NCBI RefSeq assembly: GCF_900108335.1
Contig: NZ_FNVT01000018.1
Span: forward strand, 124,001-188,000
Reading direction: 5' to 3'
Length of the DNA stretch: 64,000 nt
DNA from: Nonomuraea solani
Lineage (GTDB): Bacteria; Actinomycetota; Actinomycetes; Streptosporangiales; Streptosporangiaceae
Shown here: piece after piece, positions 6,831-14,991 of the stretch
Numbering within the stretch: the first letter of the stretch is position 1
Layout: each line of letters begins with the position of its first letter
Program-made: the position numbers and the translations under genes
The notes under the pieces: model-generated
What the model saw: only the letters and a program-made list of their open reading frames with translations
What the model was told of the DNA's origin: nothing
Databases searched by the model: none

Positions 6831-9393
6831 CCTTCAAGAGGTAGACGAGACGCAGCTCGCGGTCGTCGGCGGCAAGGGCGCGCACCTGGGCGGGCTGTCG
6901 CGGATCGAGGGCATCCGCGTGCCGGCCGGGTTCTGCGTGACGACGGCCGCCTTCCGGCGGATCATGGCGGAGGCGCCGTCGATCGACGATCGGCTGTCCC
7001 GCCTGAACCCGGACGACCGGGAGGCGATCCGCACGCTCAGCGCGGAGATCCGCCGGACCATCGAAGGGATCGCCATCCCGGACGACCTGGCGGCGGCGAT
7101 CACCCGCGCGCTCGGGCGGTCCGGCGAGCAGACCGCCTACGCCGTACGATCCAGCGCGACGGCGGAGGACCTGCCGACGGCATCCTTCGCCGGCCAGCAG
7201 GACACATACCTGAACGTCGTAGGGTCGGCGGCGATCCTTCAGCACGTCAGCCGGTGCTGGGCGTCGCTGTTCACCGAGCGGGCCGTGATCTACCGCCTGC
7301 GCAACGGCATCGACCACAGTGCGGTCCACATGGCCGTGGTCGTGCAGCAGATGGCCTTTTCCGACGCGGCCGGCATCCTGTTCACGGCCGACCCCGTCAC
7401 GGGCAACCGGAAGGTCGCCACCGTGGACGCCGGTTTCGGCCTCGGCGAGGCCCTGGTCTCCGGCCTGGTGAACCCGGACGTCTTCAAGGTGCGCGACGGC
7501 GAGATCGTCACCAAGGCACTCGCCGCCAAGCAACGCGCCGTCCTGGCTCTGCCGGCCGGCGGGACGCGGGAAGTGACGATCGACCCGGGGCGGCAGGAGG
7601 AGCCTGCGCTGACGGATGCGCAGGTCGTACGGCTCGTGGAGCTCGGGCGACGGATCGAAGCGCACTTCGGCCGCCCGCAGGACATCGAATGGTGCCTGGT
7701 CGGCGACGACTTCCAGATCGTGCAGAGCCGGCCGATCACCACGCTGTTCCCCATCCCCGCGGCCCCCGACCAGGAGAACCGCCTCTACCTCTCCGTCGGC
7801 CATCAGCAGATGATGACCGACGCCATGAAGCCGCTGGGGCTCTCCATGTGGCAACTGACGGCCATGGCGCCGATGCACGAGGCCGGCGGGAGGCTGTTCG
7901 TGGACGCCACCCGGCTCCTGGCGGCGCCCGCGAGCCGCGCCGGCTTCCTGGAGATGGCGGAGAGGACCGACCCGCTGACCAGGGACGCGCTGGAGACCGT
8001 CCTCGACTTCGTCCCGAAGCTCCCGGACGCCGGTGGTGGTCCTGCCAGGCCGGCGGCGGGCGGCCCGCCCGTCCCGATCGAGACCGATCCGGCCATCGTC
8101 ACCGAACTGATCGAGCGCAGCGAGGCGTCCATCGCGGCGTTGCAGGACGAGGTCCGGACGAAGACCGGACCGGCGCTGTTCGACTTCCTGCTGGAGGCCT
8201 TCCAGGAGCACAAGAGAGTCCTGGGTGATCCGCTGAGCATGCAGGCGATCATGGCGGGGATGGACGCCACCTGGTGGCTCAACGACAAGCTGCAGGAATG
8301 GCTGGGCGAGAAGAACGCGGCCGACACCCTCACGCTGTCCGCCCCCGGCAACATCACCTCGGAGATGGGGCTGGCGCTGCTCGACGTCGCCGACGCGGTC
8401 CGGCCGCATCCGCAGGTGGTGGCGTTCCTGGAGGACGTCGAGGACGACGGCTTCCTCGACGAGTTGCCGAAGCTCGCGGGCGGGACCGAGGCGCGCGACG
8501 CCATCCTGGCCTATCTCGACCGGTACGGCATGCGCTGCGTCGGCGAGATCGACATCACGAGGCCGCGCTGGCGCGAACGCCCCACCACGCTCGTGCCCGT
8601 GATCCTCGACAACGTCAGGAACTTCGAGCCGGGCGCCGCCGGGCGGCGCTTCGAGCAGGGGCGGCAGAAGGCGCAGGAGAAGGCGCAGGAGGTGCTCGAA
8701 CGCCTGCGGACCCTGCCGGACGGGGAGCAGAAGGCCGGCGAGACCGAGCGGATGATCGACCGGGTACGGACGTTCATCGGCTACCGGGAGTACCCGAAGT
8801 ACGGCATCATCAGCCGCTATTTCGTCTACAAGCAGGCCCTGCTGGAAGAGGCCGGGCGCCTCGTGCGGGCCGGTGTGCTCGCCGAGAGGGAGGACGTCTT
8901 CTACCTCACGTTCCAGGAGTTCCACGACGTCGCACGCTCGAACCAGGTGGATGACGAGCTGATCCGGCAGCGCAAGGAGGCGTTCCGGTCGTACCAAGCC
9001 CTCACGCCGCCCCGGGTGCTCACCTCTGAGGGCGAGGCCGTCACCGGGGCGTACCGGCGCGATGACGTGCCGGCCGGCGCGCTGATCGGTGTGCCGGTCT
9101 CCGCCGGGACCATCGAGGGGCGCGCCCGCGTCATCCTGGACATGGCCCAGGCCGAGCTCGAACCGGGTGACATCCTCGTCACGGCCCACACGGACCCGAG
9201 CTGGACGCCTCTCTTCGTCGCCATCTCCGGCCTGGTGACGGAGGTGGGAGGGCAGATGACGCACGGCGCGGTGATCGCACGAGAGTACGGCCTGCCGGCC
9301 GTCGTCAGTGTGGTGGACGCCACGCGGCTGATTCCCGATGGGCAGCGGATCCGCGTGCACGGAAGCGATGGGTACGTCGAGATTCTGCCCTGA
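6808..9393 (+). CDS. rph: Rifampin phosphotransferase
   Basis: Rph inactivates rifamycins by moving the beta-phosphate of ATP to the C21 hydroxyl of the ansa bridge. It has three domains. The N-terminal PPDK/ATP-grasp-like part includes LAVVGGKGAHLGGLS, AYAVRSSATAEDLPTASFAG and EWCLVGDDFQIVQSRPIT. The middle part is the rifamycin-binding domain. The C-terminal swivelling His domain contains MTHGAVIAREYGLPAVV, with His near residue 819 as the phosphate carrier. Its 861 residues match family length. I chose the GTG at 6808 (after GGGGGGC), which gives the usual YVLDLQEVDETQ opening; an ATG at 6787 lacks a ribosome site. The perfect RAE upstream implies induction by rifamycins. Confidence 0.93.
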   Translation: MLDQYVLDLQEVDETQLAVVGGKGAHLGGLSRIEGIRVPAGFCVTTAAFRRIMAEAPSIDDRLSRLNPDDREAIRTLSAEIRRTIEGIAIPDDLAAAITRALGRSGEQTAYAVRSSATAEDLPTASFAGQQDTYLNVVGSAAILQHVSRCWASLFTERAVIYRLRNGIDHSAVHMAVVVQQMAFSDAAGILFTADPVTGNRKVATVDAGFGLGEALVSGLVNPDVFKVRDGEIVTKALAAKQRAVLALPAGGTREVTIDPGRQEEPALTDAQVVRLVELGRRIEAHFGRPQDIEWCLVGDDFQIVQSRPITTLFPIPAAPDQENRLYLSVGHQQMMTDAMKPLGLSMWQLTAMAPMHEAGGRLFVDATRLLAAPASRAGFLEMAERTDPLTRDALETVLDFVPKLPDAGGGPARPAAGGPPVPIETDPAIVTELIERSEASIAALQDEVRTKTGPALFDFLLEAFQEHKRVLGDPLSMQAIMAGMDATWWLNDKLQEWLGEKNAADTLTLSAPGNITSEMGLALLDVADAVRPHPQVVAFLEDVEDDGFLDELPKLAGGTEARDAILAYLDRYGMRCVGEIDITRPRWRERPTTLVPVILDNVRNFEPGAAGRRFEQGRQKAQEKAQEVLERLRTLPDGEQKAGETERMIDRVRTFIGYREYPKYGIISRYFVYKQALLEEAGRLVRAGVLAEREDVFYLTFQEFHDVARSNQVDDELIRQRKEAFRSYQALTPPRVLTSEGEAVTGAYRRDDVPAGALIGVPVSAGTIEGRARVILDMAQAELEPGDILVTAHTDPSWTPLFVAISGLVTEVGGQMTHGAVIAREYGLPAVVSVVDATRLIPDGQRIRVHGSDGYVEILP

Positions 9394-9430
9394 CCGTTTC
9401 ACGCAGGGGGTGCGGATGGGTGCGCTGGCG

Positions 9431-9695
9431 TTACTCCATGCCAAGCCGTCGAATCTCCTCCAGCGGGTAGGGGGCCTGCCTGCTCCGGCGCTGGAACGTA
9501 CGGTAGAAGTCGGAGATCACTGCGGCGATCGGCGTGTGCCCGCCGATGGTGCCGACGCCGTAGTGGCAGAAGTCAGGCAGGTCGAACGGATTCGCCGGAG
9601 CCGAGCGGCGCGGCCGTGTCCAGGAGTTCGCTGAGGGCGCGGTCACTGTACATGGAGACGGCCGCATGGGCGGTGAGACGCGCGGCGCGCGACAT
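9431..9695 (-). pseudogene. Relic of an actinobacterial kinase-like gene
   Basis: From an ATG at 9695 the frame gives MSRAARLTAHAAVSMYSDRA, a typical N-terminus of a protein-kinase-like family common in actinomycetes. Near 9600 the frame changes and reads NPFDLPDFCHYGVGTIGG, also from that family. It then jumps to what looks like the C-terminal tail, FYRTFQRRSRQAPYPLEEI. Most of the catalytic domain is missing, so a large internal deletion plus a frameshift has left a scar. Family identity is from memory of sequence pattern and needs an alignment. Confidence 0.5.
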
Positions 9696-9721
9696 GTCAA
9701 CTGCGGCTTCCGCCGGAACCG

Positions 9722-10456
9722 TCAGGCCCGGCCGAGGACGCAGAACTCGTTGCCCTCAGGATCGGCGAGGACGACCCACGAGACGTCGCCCTGGCCCACA
9801 TCGGTGAGCTTCGCGCCGAGGGCCTGCAGCCGGGCCACCTCCGCCGCCTGATCGTCACCCCGGTTCGGCAACACGTCGAGATGCACCCGGTTCCACACGG
9901 TCACGTCGGGCGTGCGGAGGAACTCCAGATACGGCCCGACTCCCTTGGCGGAGCGCAGGCTCGCGTGGTCGTCGCTCACCTCGTGCACGGTCCAGTCGAT
10001 CGCCTCGCCCCAGAACCGGGCCATGGCCCGCGGGTCGGCGCAGTCGACGACCACCGCGGCGATCGGCCCGGTGTCGCGGTAGATCTCCCGAGGCTCCAGC
10101 ACGCAGAACACGTTGCCCTCCGGATCGGCCAGAACCGTCCACGGGACGTCGCCCTGGCCCACGTCGGCGGGCGTCGCACCGAGCTCCTTCAGGCGCGCGA
10201 CCAACTCCGCCTGATGGGCTGCGGAGGTGGTGGCGAGATCGAGGTGCACACGGTATTTCACCGTTTCGGGGTCCGGGACGGTGACGAAATCGGCGCAGAC
10301 GGCGACGGGGTCCGGCCAGGTGAAGCCCACAGGTTCAACGTTGGTCACGCCGGGTCCTTCGCTGGAAACTCCCCAGCCAAGCGCCTCCGCCCAGAACCGG
10401 CCCAGCGCCGCGTCGTCCCGGGCCTTGAAATTCACCTGAACAAGTTGCAGCGCCAT
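9722..10456 (-). CDS. Glyoxalase/VOC-family protein, two domains
   Basis: A 244-residue protein made of two tandem vicinal-oxygen-chelate domains of about 115 residues. Each has the beta-alpha-beta-beta-beta pattern and ends with a strand LADPEGN(V/E)FCVL. The internal duplication is clear from GQGDVPWTVLADPEGN and GQGDVSWVVLADPEGN. Candidate metal or substrate residues are the His of RVHLDLA and RVHLDVL and the Glu of the C-terminal strands. VOC members range from lyases to antibiotic-binding proteins, so no function is assigned. Confidence 0.82.
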   Translation of the reverse strand: MALQLVQVNFKARDDAALGRFWAEALGWGVSSEGPGVTNVEPVGFTWPDPVAVCADFVTVPDPETVKYRVHLDLATTSAAHQAELVARLKELGATPADVGQGDVPWTVLADPEGNVFCVLEPREIYRDTGPIAAVVVDCADPRAMARFWGEAIDWTVHEVSDDHASLRSAKGVGPYLEFLRTPDVTVWNRVHLDVLPNRGDDQAAEVARLQALGAKLTDVGQGDVSWVVLADPEGNEFCVLGRA

Positions 10457-10553
10457 GCCGCCACCCTATGCCCACCGGCTGAACCGCAGGCTTCAGATCC
10501 AGGCGCCCTCGAACAGCTCCGCCCGGCCCCTGCGCCGATGCGGGCCCGATCGA

Positions 10554-10559
10554 TAGGGT
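10554..10559 (+). promoter_or_regulatory. Possible leaderless -10 box
   Basis: TAGGGT ends 8 bases before the ATG at 10568 and no ribosome site is present. This is the arrangement of leaderless actinobacterial transcripts. Confidence 0.4.
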
Positions 10560-10567
10560 GATCGGCC

Positions 10568-10775
10568 ATGGGCGTTCTGGTCGACTACTTCACCGCAGAC
10601 TCCGAGCAGCTGGCCAAGAAGGCGTTGTCCGGCGGGCCGGGAGCGGTGAACCTGCCGTATGTCGACTGCAAGGGCTGGATTGACGAGCTCGACACGCTGG
10701 TCGCCGAGATCAGCGGGCGTGACCTCAGCGAGTTCGGCGACAACGAGGTCGTGGTGGAGGATCGAGGCGGTGCGG
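10568..10775 (+). pseudogene. Truncated hypothetical gene
   Basis: The protein starts MGVLVDYFTADSEQLAKKAL and reads plausibly to about ISGRDLSEFGDNEVVVED, resembling the N-terminal third of an actinobacterial family of unknown function. Beyond about 10775 the frame only mirrors the pentapeptide gene on the other strand. The 3' part therefore appears deleted, with the break at the tail of the facing gene. Confidence 0.55.
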
Positions 10776-11646
10776 CTCGATCAGGGGATGTATCGCTGGT
10801 CGTGCGTCTGATGGCGGCGAACAGCTCCTCCCGGAGGGCGGGCGGCAGCTTGCGTCCCATGTCCGCCGGGCTCACCAGCGCCTGGTCGTCGTTCCACGCG
10901 CGCGCCGTACCGGCGAGGAACTCCAGCGCGAAGCGGGCCTCCTCACGGTGCCGCTCGTCCGGCCAGTCGTCGGCCATGGGCAGCACCGCCCGCACCCGCT
11001 GGGTGATCCGGTCGAGCAGCGCGTAGCCGGGCGGGCCGGGGAAGCGCTGGGCCCGCAGATCGATGTGGTGGAAAGCGACATGGCTGAGCTCGGCGGCGGT
11101 GAAGTCGTTGCCGGTGAAGTCGTTGTGGTCTCTGCCGAGTACGGCCTGGTCACGGTCGGCCGGGCGGCCCCAGAAGTTGATGTTCCGTACGCGGCCGGCA
11201 AAAACGCAATCGACGAACTCGGCTTCGGTGGTGGCCGTCTGCTCCCGTAGCCGGGAACGGTCGAACACGCATCGTTCGAACCGCACATTTCCGAAAAAGG
11301 TGTGCGGCGAGAAGAGGGTGCGGCGGAAAGCGCAGTCGCGGTAGACGGTCTGCGGCCAGGTGGCGCCATCCCACTTCTGCCCGCCGACGCCGGTGCTGCC
11401 CAGCGATGGCTGCTCGAAGACGGCGCCGGAAAAGTCGCATCCGTCGAACTCGCTACCGTAGGCGGTGAAACCGGCGAACCGTAGCCCGGTGAAGTCCACG
11501 TTCACCAGCCGGGCCCGATCGAAGATCACGTCAGTCACGCCCGTGGGCGGCTGGAACCGAGATTCATGTACGGAAGTCTCGCATCCAGCCCTGACAATCC
11601 CTTGCTCGATCACCGTGATCGAGCGTTTCTGGAGGGCCTCGGTCAT
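10770..11646 (-). CDS. Pentapeptide repeat-like protein, 3' end disturbed
   Basis: Roughly 290 credible residues. The centre shows stepwise five-residue repeats (VNVDFTGLRFAGFTAYGSEF, DGCDFSGAVF, RDCAFRRTLF, FERCVFDRSRL, NDFTGNDFTAAELSHVAF), which form a right-handed quadrilateral helix. A helical tail reaches PPALREELFAAIRR. The frame stays open to 10585, but residues after that point are the antisense of the facing truncated gene, so the true stop has been lost or altered. Pentapeptide proteins can mimic DNA or act as scaffolds; none of that is shown here. The start at 11646 is uncertain because the first 25 residues look weak. Confidence 0.6.
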
Positions 11647-11661
11647 GGGAGTCTGTGCGGC

Positions 11662-11838
11662 ATGCGTCCTTCGCGGGTCTATGTCCGTGGACTGCCCCTG
11701 CCCGCTCTGCTTCTCGAACTACTGGCCGCGGGAGGCTGGCCACCCTCTGGTGACGCTGCCCTGAGCACCGTCATGCCGTGGTTCGAAGACCCGGTGGACT
11801 TCCTGACAACCCCGGGTCCGCGCGCGGTGAACCACTAA
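11662..11838 (+). pseudogene. Probable gene fragment, 58 residues
   Basis: MRPSRVYVRGLPLPALLLEL is followed by WPPSGDAALSTVMPWFEDPVDF, then an early stop. It resembles the N-terminus of a family of unknown function in actinomycetes that is normally longer. It starts only 16 bases from the divergent pentapeptide gene. It could be a real small protein, but truncation seems likelier. Confidence 0.4.
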
Positions 11839-11855
11839 GCCCTCACCGCCACCCC

Positions 11856-11922
11856 AAGTGGAACGACCTACCCATTTTGATCGCCAAGCTGCCATCATAG
11901 AAACGGGAAGGCCGTTCCACTT
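11856..11922. repeat. 18-bp inverted repeat before doxX
   Basis: AAGTGGAACGACCTACCC (11856-11873) and the reverse complement of GGGAAGGCCGTTCCACTT (11905-11922) agree at 16 of 18 positions, with a 31-base AT-richer loop. The placement 72 bases before the DoxX start suggests a paired operator. A terminator for the fragment upstream or the ends of a small lost element are alternatives. Confidence 0.55.
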
Positions 11923-11993
11923 CTTTGGAAGGGCGTCACTGTGCTGCGGCCGGCCCGAGATCGTCATCAACCGCAACCAGGGGAGACCGTCCG

Positions 11994-12365
11994 ATGAACG
12001 TGGTTCTGTGGATCGTGCAGGCCGTCCTGACCGTCATGTTCGGCCTGGCCGGAGTGATGAAGTCCATCCAGCCCAAGGACAAGCTCGCCCCCAGGCTGCC
12101 GTGGGTGGAGGACTTCTCCCCCGGCACCGTCCGCCTCATCGGCATCGCCGAACTGGCCGGCGCGCTCGGGCTGGTGCTGCCCGCGCTCACCGGCATCGCC
12201 CCGATCCTGACCCCGCTGGCCGCGACCGGCCTGGCCGTGGTGATGGTGCTGGCCGCGTTCACCCATGCCCGCCGTAGGGAACCGGCCGCGATCGCCTTCA
12301 ACGCGGTCCTGTTCCTGCTGGCCGCGTTCGTCGCCTGGGGCCGCTTCGGCCCTTACGGCTTCTGA
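11994..12365 (+). CDS. DoxX-family membrane protein
   Basis: A 123-residue protein with four predicted membrane helices: VLWIVQAVLTVMFGLAGVMK, LIGIAELAGALGLVLPAL, LTPLAATGLAVVMVLAAFTH and AIAFNAVLFLLAAFVAW. The opening with AGxxK and a following PWxEDFSPGTVRLIGIAE is usual for DoxX-like proteins. These are linked in some actinobacteria to thiosulfate or redox stress responses, but this is not established for the small members. GGGGAGA precedes the ATG. An 18-bp inverted repeat lies upstream. Confidence 0.8.
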   Translation: MNVVLWIVQAVLTVMFGLAGVMKSIQPKDKLAPRLPWVEDFSPGTVRLIGIAELAGALGLVLPALTGIAPILTPLAATGLAVVMVLAAFTHARRREPAAIAFNAVLFLLAAFVAWGRFGPYGF

Positions 12366-12439
12366 CCCGGGCCTCTGCCGCGAGGAGCCACCCGTCTCAT
12401 GCGTGTCACCGCGACCGCCGCGCCCCTGACACCCTGGAC

Positions 12440-12604
12440 GAAGTGCGTGGACGGAGCCTGCGCAGCCACGCCGGCGAAGGCCCCGCCCGCCATCCGGCCG
12501 GGACGGCCGGGCACGTCGTCGAACCGGCCGGCCACCGCCGCGCGGAGAACGGGCGCTGGAAGATCGCACACCGCACGGCCACCGCGATCCTCAGCCCGGC
12601 ATGA
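12440..12604 (+). pseudogene. Possible relic of a SnoaL-like gene end
   Basis: In one frame ending at the TGA at 12602-12604 the codons give HRRAENGRWKIAHRTATAIL, which resembles the C-terminal strand of SnoaL/NTF2-like proteins (arginine-rich, then GRW, I, AHR). No start or N-terminal part is visible. This is the only thing I see in the 378 bases between doxX and the next gene. Confidence 0.28.
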
Positions 12605-12743
12605 ACGTCGGCGGGAACGACCGTGGCCGTTCCCGCCGATATCGGGGAGAGCCCGTTATCGTGGGCGCCCGTACGCGTGGGAAGTGCCCGATGCGTACGT
12701 GCACGGCGCACGCCGACGTCACGGCCGGAAGCGAGGACGCAGG

Positions 12744-14417
12744 ATGCCGAAATCCGCGGAGCTGGGCGCGTTACTCACCCTCCTCAAAGAGCGCAGCGGG
12801 CACAGTTACCAATCCATCGGCCGTGTCATCAATGCCAGCAAGTCCGCCGTACACCGCTACTGCACGGGTCATTCGCTTCCGCCGGAATTCGGCGTCGTCG
12901 AACGCATCGCCCGCGTCTGCGGCGCGCGGCCCGACGAGCTGAGCCGCCTCTATCGCCTCTGGGAGGCGGCGGTGTTGTCGGCGCAGGACGCTCAGGACAC
13001 GCAGAACGCGCAGGACCTGCCGGACGAACCCGTGGCCGAACCTGTGGCCGAACCCGTCCCCGCGCCGGTCGGCAGGGCGGCGCCACGGCACCGGGCGGGC
13101 GCCCTCGCGATGTTCGTCGGCCTGCTGGCCGTGATGGCGCTGATCCTGGCCCCCTCCGGCGGGCGCGTCGTGCCGGCGCGGTCGCCCGTGAACGGCGGCC
13201 CGGCCGTTCCCGGCATCTGGACGCTCCCCGCCGCCCCCGTCCCGGCCACGTTGTTCGGGGTCACGATCAACAGCGCGACGGGCGCCATGCCCGGATTCCG
13301 CGTGGGAGCGGTACGCCTCTGGGACAGCGGCACCCTGTGGGCGCACCTGCAGCCACACCGTGGCGCGTTCGACTGGTCGGTCCTGGACCGGCTGGTGAAC
13401 GGCGCGCGCCGGGCCGGGCGGCCCGTCCTGTTCGTCATGGGCGGAACCCCGCAATGGGCCAGCCCCAACGGGCGCATCGGCCCCTACCCCGGCGGTTCGC
13501 GGACGTCGCCCCCGGACCGGCTGGCCGACTGGGACGGCTTCGTGACCGGGCTGGCCACCCGCTACCGGGGGCGCATCGAGGCGTACGAGCTGTGGGTCCT
13601 GGCCAATGACCCTCGCTTCTACAGCGGCAGCATGGAGACCCTGGTGGAGATGACGCGCCGGGCCAGTCGCATCATCCGCTCCGTCGACCCGTCCGCCGTC
13701 CTGGTATGCCCGGGAATGGGGCGACTGTGGAGCGCGGACGGGCGCGCCTCGCTGCGCCGTTTCGCCGAGCTGGGCGGTTTCGACCACTGCGACGTGGCCG
13801 GCATCAAGCTGCACCAGCGCCAGGCCGGCGACCCGCCGGAGACCATGCTCGAACTCGCGGCGACCGCCGACCGCGCCTTCCACGAGGCCGGCGTCCATCC
13901 GCGGTTGTGGAGCACGGGCACCACGTACGACATCCCCCTGCAGGGCAAGCTGGAGGAGACCAAGGCGCGCAACCACGCCGTCCGCTTCTACCTGACCGGC
14001 CTGTACGCGCGCCACTTCAACCTGGAACGCATGTACTTCTACAACTGGGGCGGCACCAAGATCCCCATCGTGCTCCAGGCCGTCGGCCGCCCTCCCACCG
14101 CCGCCGCCCGGGCCGTCGAGGAGCTGCAGCGCTGGCTCGCCCACGCCCGCCACTACTCCTGCGGGCACGGCGCGGCCATCGGCCTGCCGGCGAACGTCTG
14201 GCGCTGCCAATTCGCCATCACCCAGCCCGGCCGCAGCCGCGAGGCGGCAGTGCTGTGGACGGACAGCGGCACGGCCACCATCACGACGCCGGTCGACATC
14301 GAGGCCGTACGCCGCCTCGACGGCGGCGTCGCGGCGGTCAGGGCGGGCTACGGCCTGCGCGTCGGCGAGGAGCCGGTGCTCGTCGAGCCGGCGCGCCAGG
14401 GACGTAGCCGCCCTTGA
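12744..14417 (+). CDS. HTH-transmembrane protein with degenerate glycosidase-fold domain
   Basis: 557 residues in three parts. Residues 1-75 are an XRE-like helix-turn-helix (LGALLTLLKERSGHSYQSIG then SKSAVHRYCTG). A Pro/Ala-Glu linker leads to one membrane helix at about 120-137. From about 165 a TIM-barrel of the GH39/GH-A type follows (TPQWASPNG, YELWVLANDPRFYSG, KLHQRQ, LWSTGTTYDIPLQG, FYNWGGTKIP). Active clan-A enzymes carry Asn-Glu after the Trp at 284, but here it is Val-Leu. At the expected nucleophile site (near 392) there is Gly. Both catalytic Glu are thus absent, so I infer a sugar-binding or sensing role outside the cell coupled to DNA binding inside. The ATG follows GAGGA at 12733-12737. 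Confidence 0.75.
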   Translation: MPKSAELGALLTLLKERSGHSYQSIGRVINASKSAVHRYCTGHSLPPEFGVVERIARVCGARPDELSRLYRLWEAAVLSAQDAQDTQNAQDLPDEPVAEPVAEPVPAPVGRAAPRHRAGALAMFVGLLAVMALILAPSGGRVVPARSPVNGGPAVPGIWTLPAAPVPATLFGVTINSATGAMPGFRVGAVRLWDSGTLWAHLQPHRGAFDWSVLDRLVNGARRAGRPVLFVMGGTPQWASPNGRIGPYPGGSRTSPPDRLADWDGFVTGLATRYRGRIEAYELWVLANDPRFYSGSMETLVEMTRRASRIIRSVDPSAVLVCPGMGRLWSADGRASLRRFAELGGFDHCDVAGIKLHQRQAGDPPETMLELAATADRAFHEAGVHPRLWSTGTTYDIPLQGKLEETKARNHAVRFYLTGLYARHFNLERMYFYNWGGTKIPIVLQAVGRPPTAAARAVEELQRWLAHARHYSCGHGAAIGLPANVWRCQFAITQPGRSREAAVLWTDSGTATITTPVDIEAVRRLDGGVAAVRAGYGLRVGEEPVLVEPARQGRSRP

Positions 14418-14439
14418 AACAGTGGTGCCGGCCCCCGTG

Positions 14440-14805
14440 TCAGCACCCCTGGTAGCGGATGTACACCGTGTTGAAGTCCGAGATCTTGACGTCGACGTGC
14501 GCGCGCTGGTTCGACGTCGATCCCCCGTAACCCCATTGCACGACGCCGTCGCACTGCAGGTTGAAGCCGTCGGTGTCGCGGAAGTACTTCTGGGAGTGCT
14601 CGCCCGGCATCAAGACCTTGTAACTGCAGATCTTGCCGGGATTGCCGCACCACTCGCCGATGAAGGCGGCGTGCCGGGACTCGTTGATCACGACTCCGCA
14701 CGCGTTCAACGTGCACTGCCCGGCGGAGGCCGGGGTGGCAGTGGAGAACGAGGCGGCCGTCACCAAGGCGGCGACGGCGATGCCCTTGATGGTCCGACGA
14801 TGCAT
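14440..14805 (-). CDS. Small secreted cysteine-containing protein
   Basis: 121 residues with a clear signal peptide (MHRRTIKGIAVAALVTAASF, cleavage near ASAG). The mature domain has six Cys (QCTLNACG, EWCGNPGKICSY, LQCDG and the final residue), and ends in NTVYIRYQGC. It looks like a compact beta-rich domain with about three disulfides. I do not recognise the family; an inhibitor or a cell-wall-associated protein is conceivable but unsupported. GAGGAA precedes the ATG. Confidence 0.75.
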   Translation of the reverse strand: MHRRTIKGIAVAALVTAASFSTATPASAGQCTLNACGVVINESRHAAFIGEWCGNPGKICSYKVLMPGEHSQKYFRDTDGFNLQCDGVVQWGYGGSTSNQRAHVDVKISDFNTVYIRYQGC

Positions 14806-14977
14806 GTGTTCCTCCAGATGGACGGACGGCGCCGGGCTCGGTGGCGCGACACCCAGAGGATGGCCACCCGCCGCACGGCCCGGCAAGAACGCCCGCGGGA
14901 TCTGGGACGGCTGGGACCGTTTCAGGCTTCTGACCAGGTGAAACGTGCAGCTATTGGGACGCTCCCGCCGGCGGGCG

Positions 14978-14983
14978 TAGAGT
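14978..14983 (+). promoter_or_regulatory. Possible leaderless -10 box
   Basis: TAGAGT ends 8 bases before the GTG at 14992, with no ribosome site between. The spacing is the same as at 10554. Confidence 0.4.
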
Positions 14984-14991
14984 ACTTCTCC

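Noticed and set aside
6808-9393. Reading rph as PEP synthase or pyruvate phosphate dikinase
   Set aside because: The overall fold is shared, but the N-terminal YVLDLQEVDETQ opening, the ~860-residue length and the RAE upstream fit rifampin phosphotransferase.
6472-9444. 990-residue open frame on the minus strand
   Set aside because: It is antisense to rph. The plus strand encodes a complete, motif-perfect enzyme.
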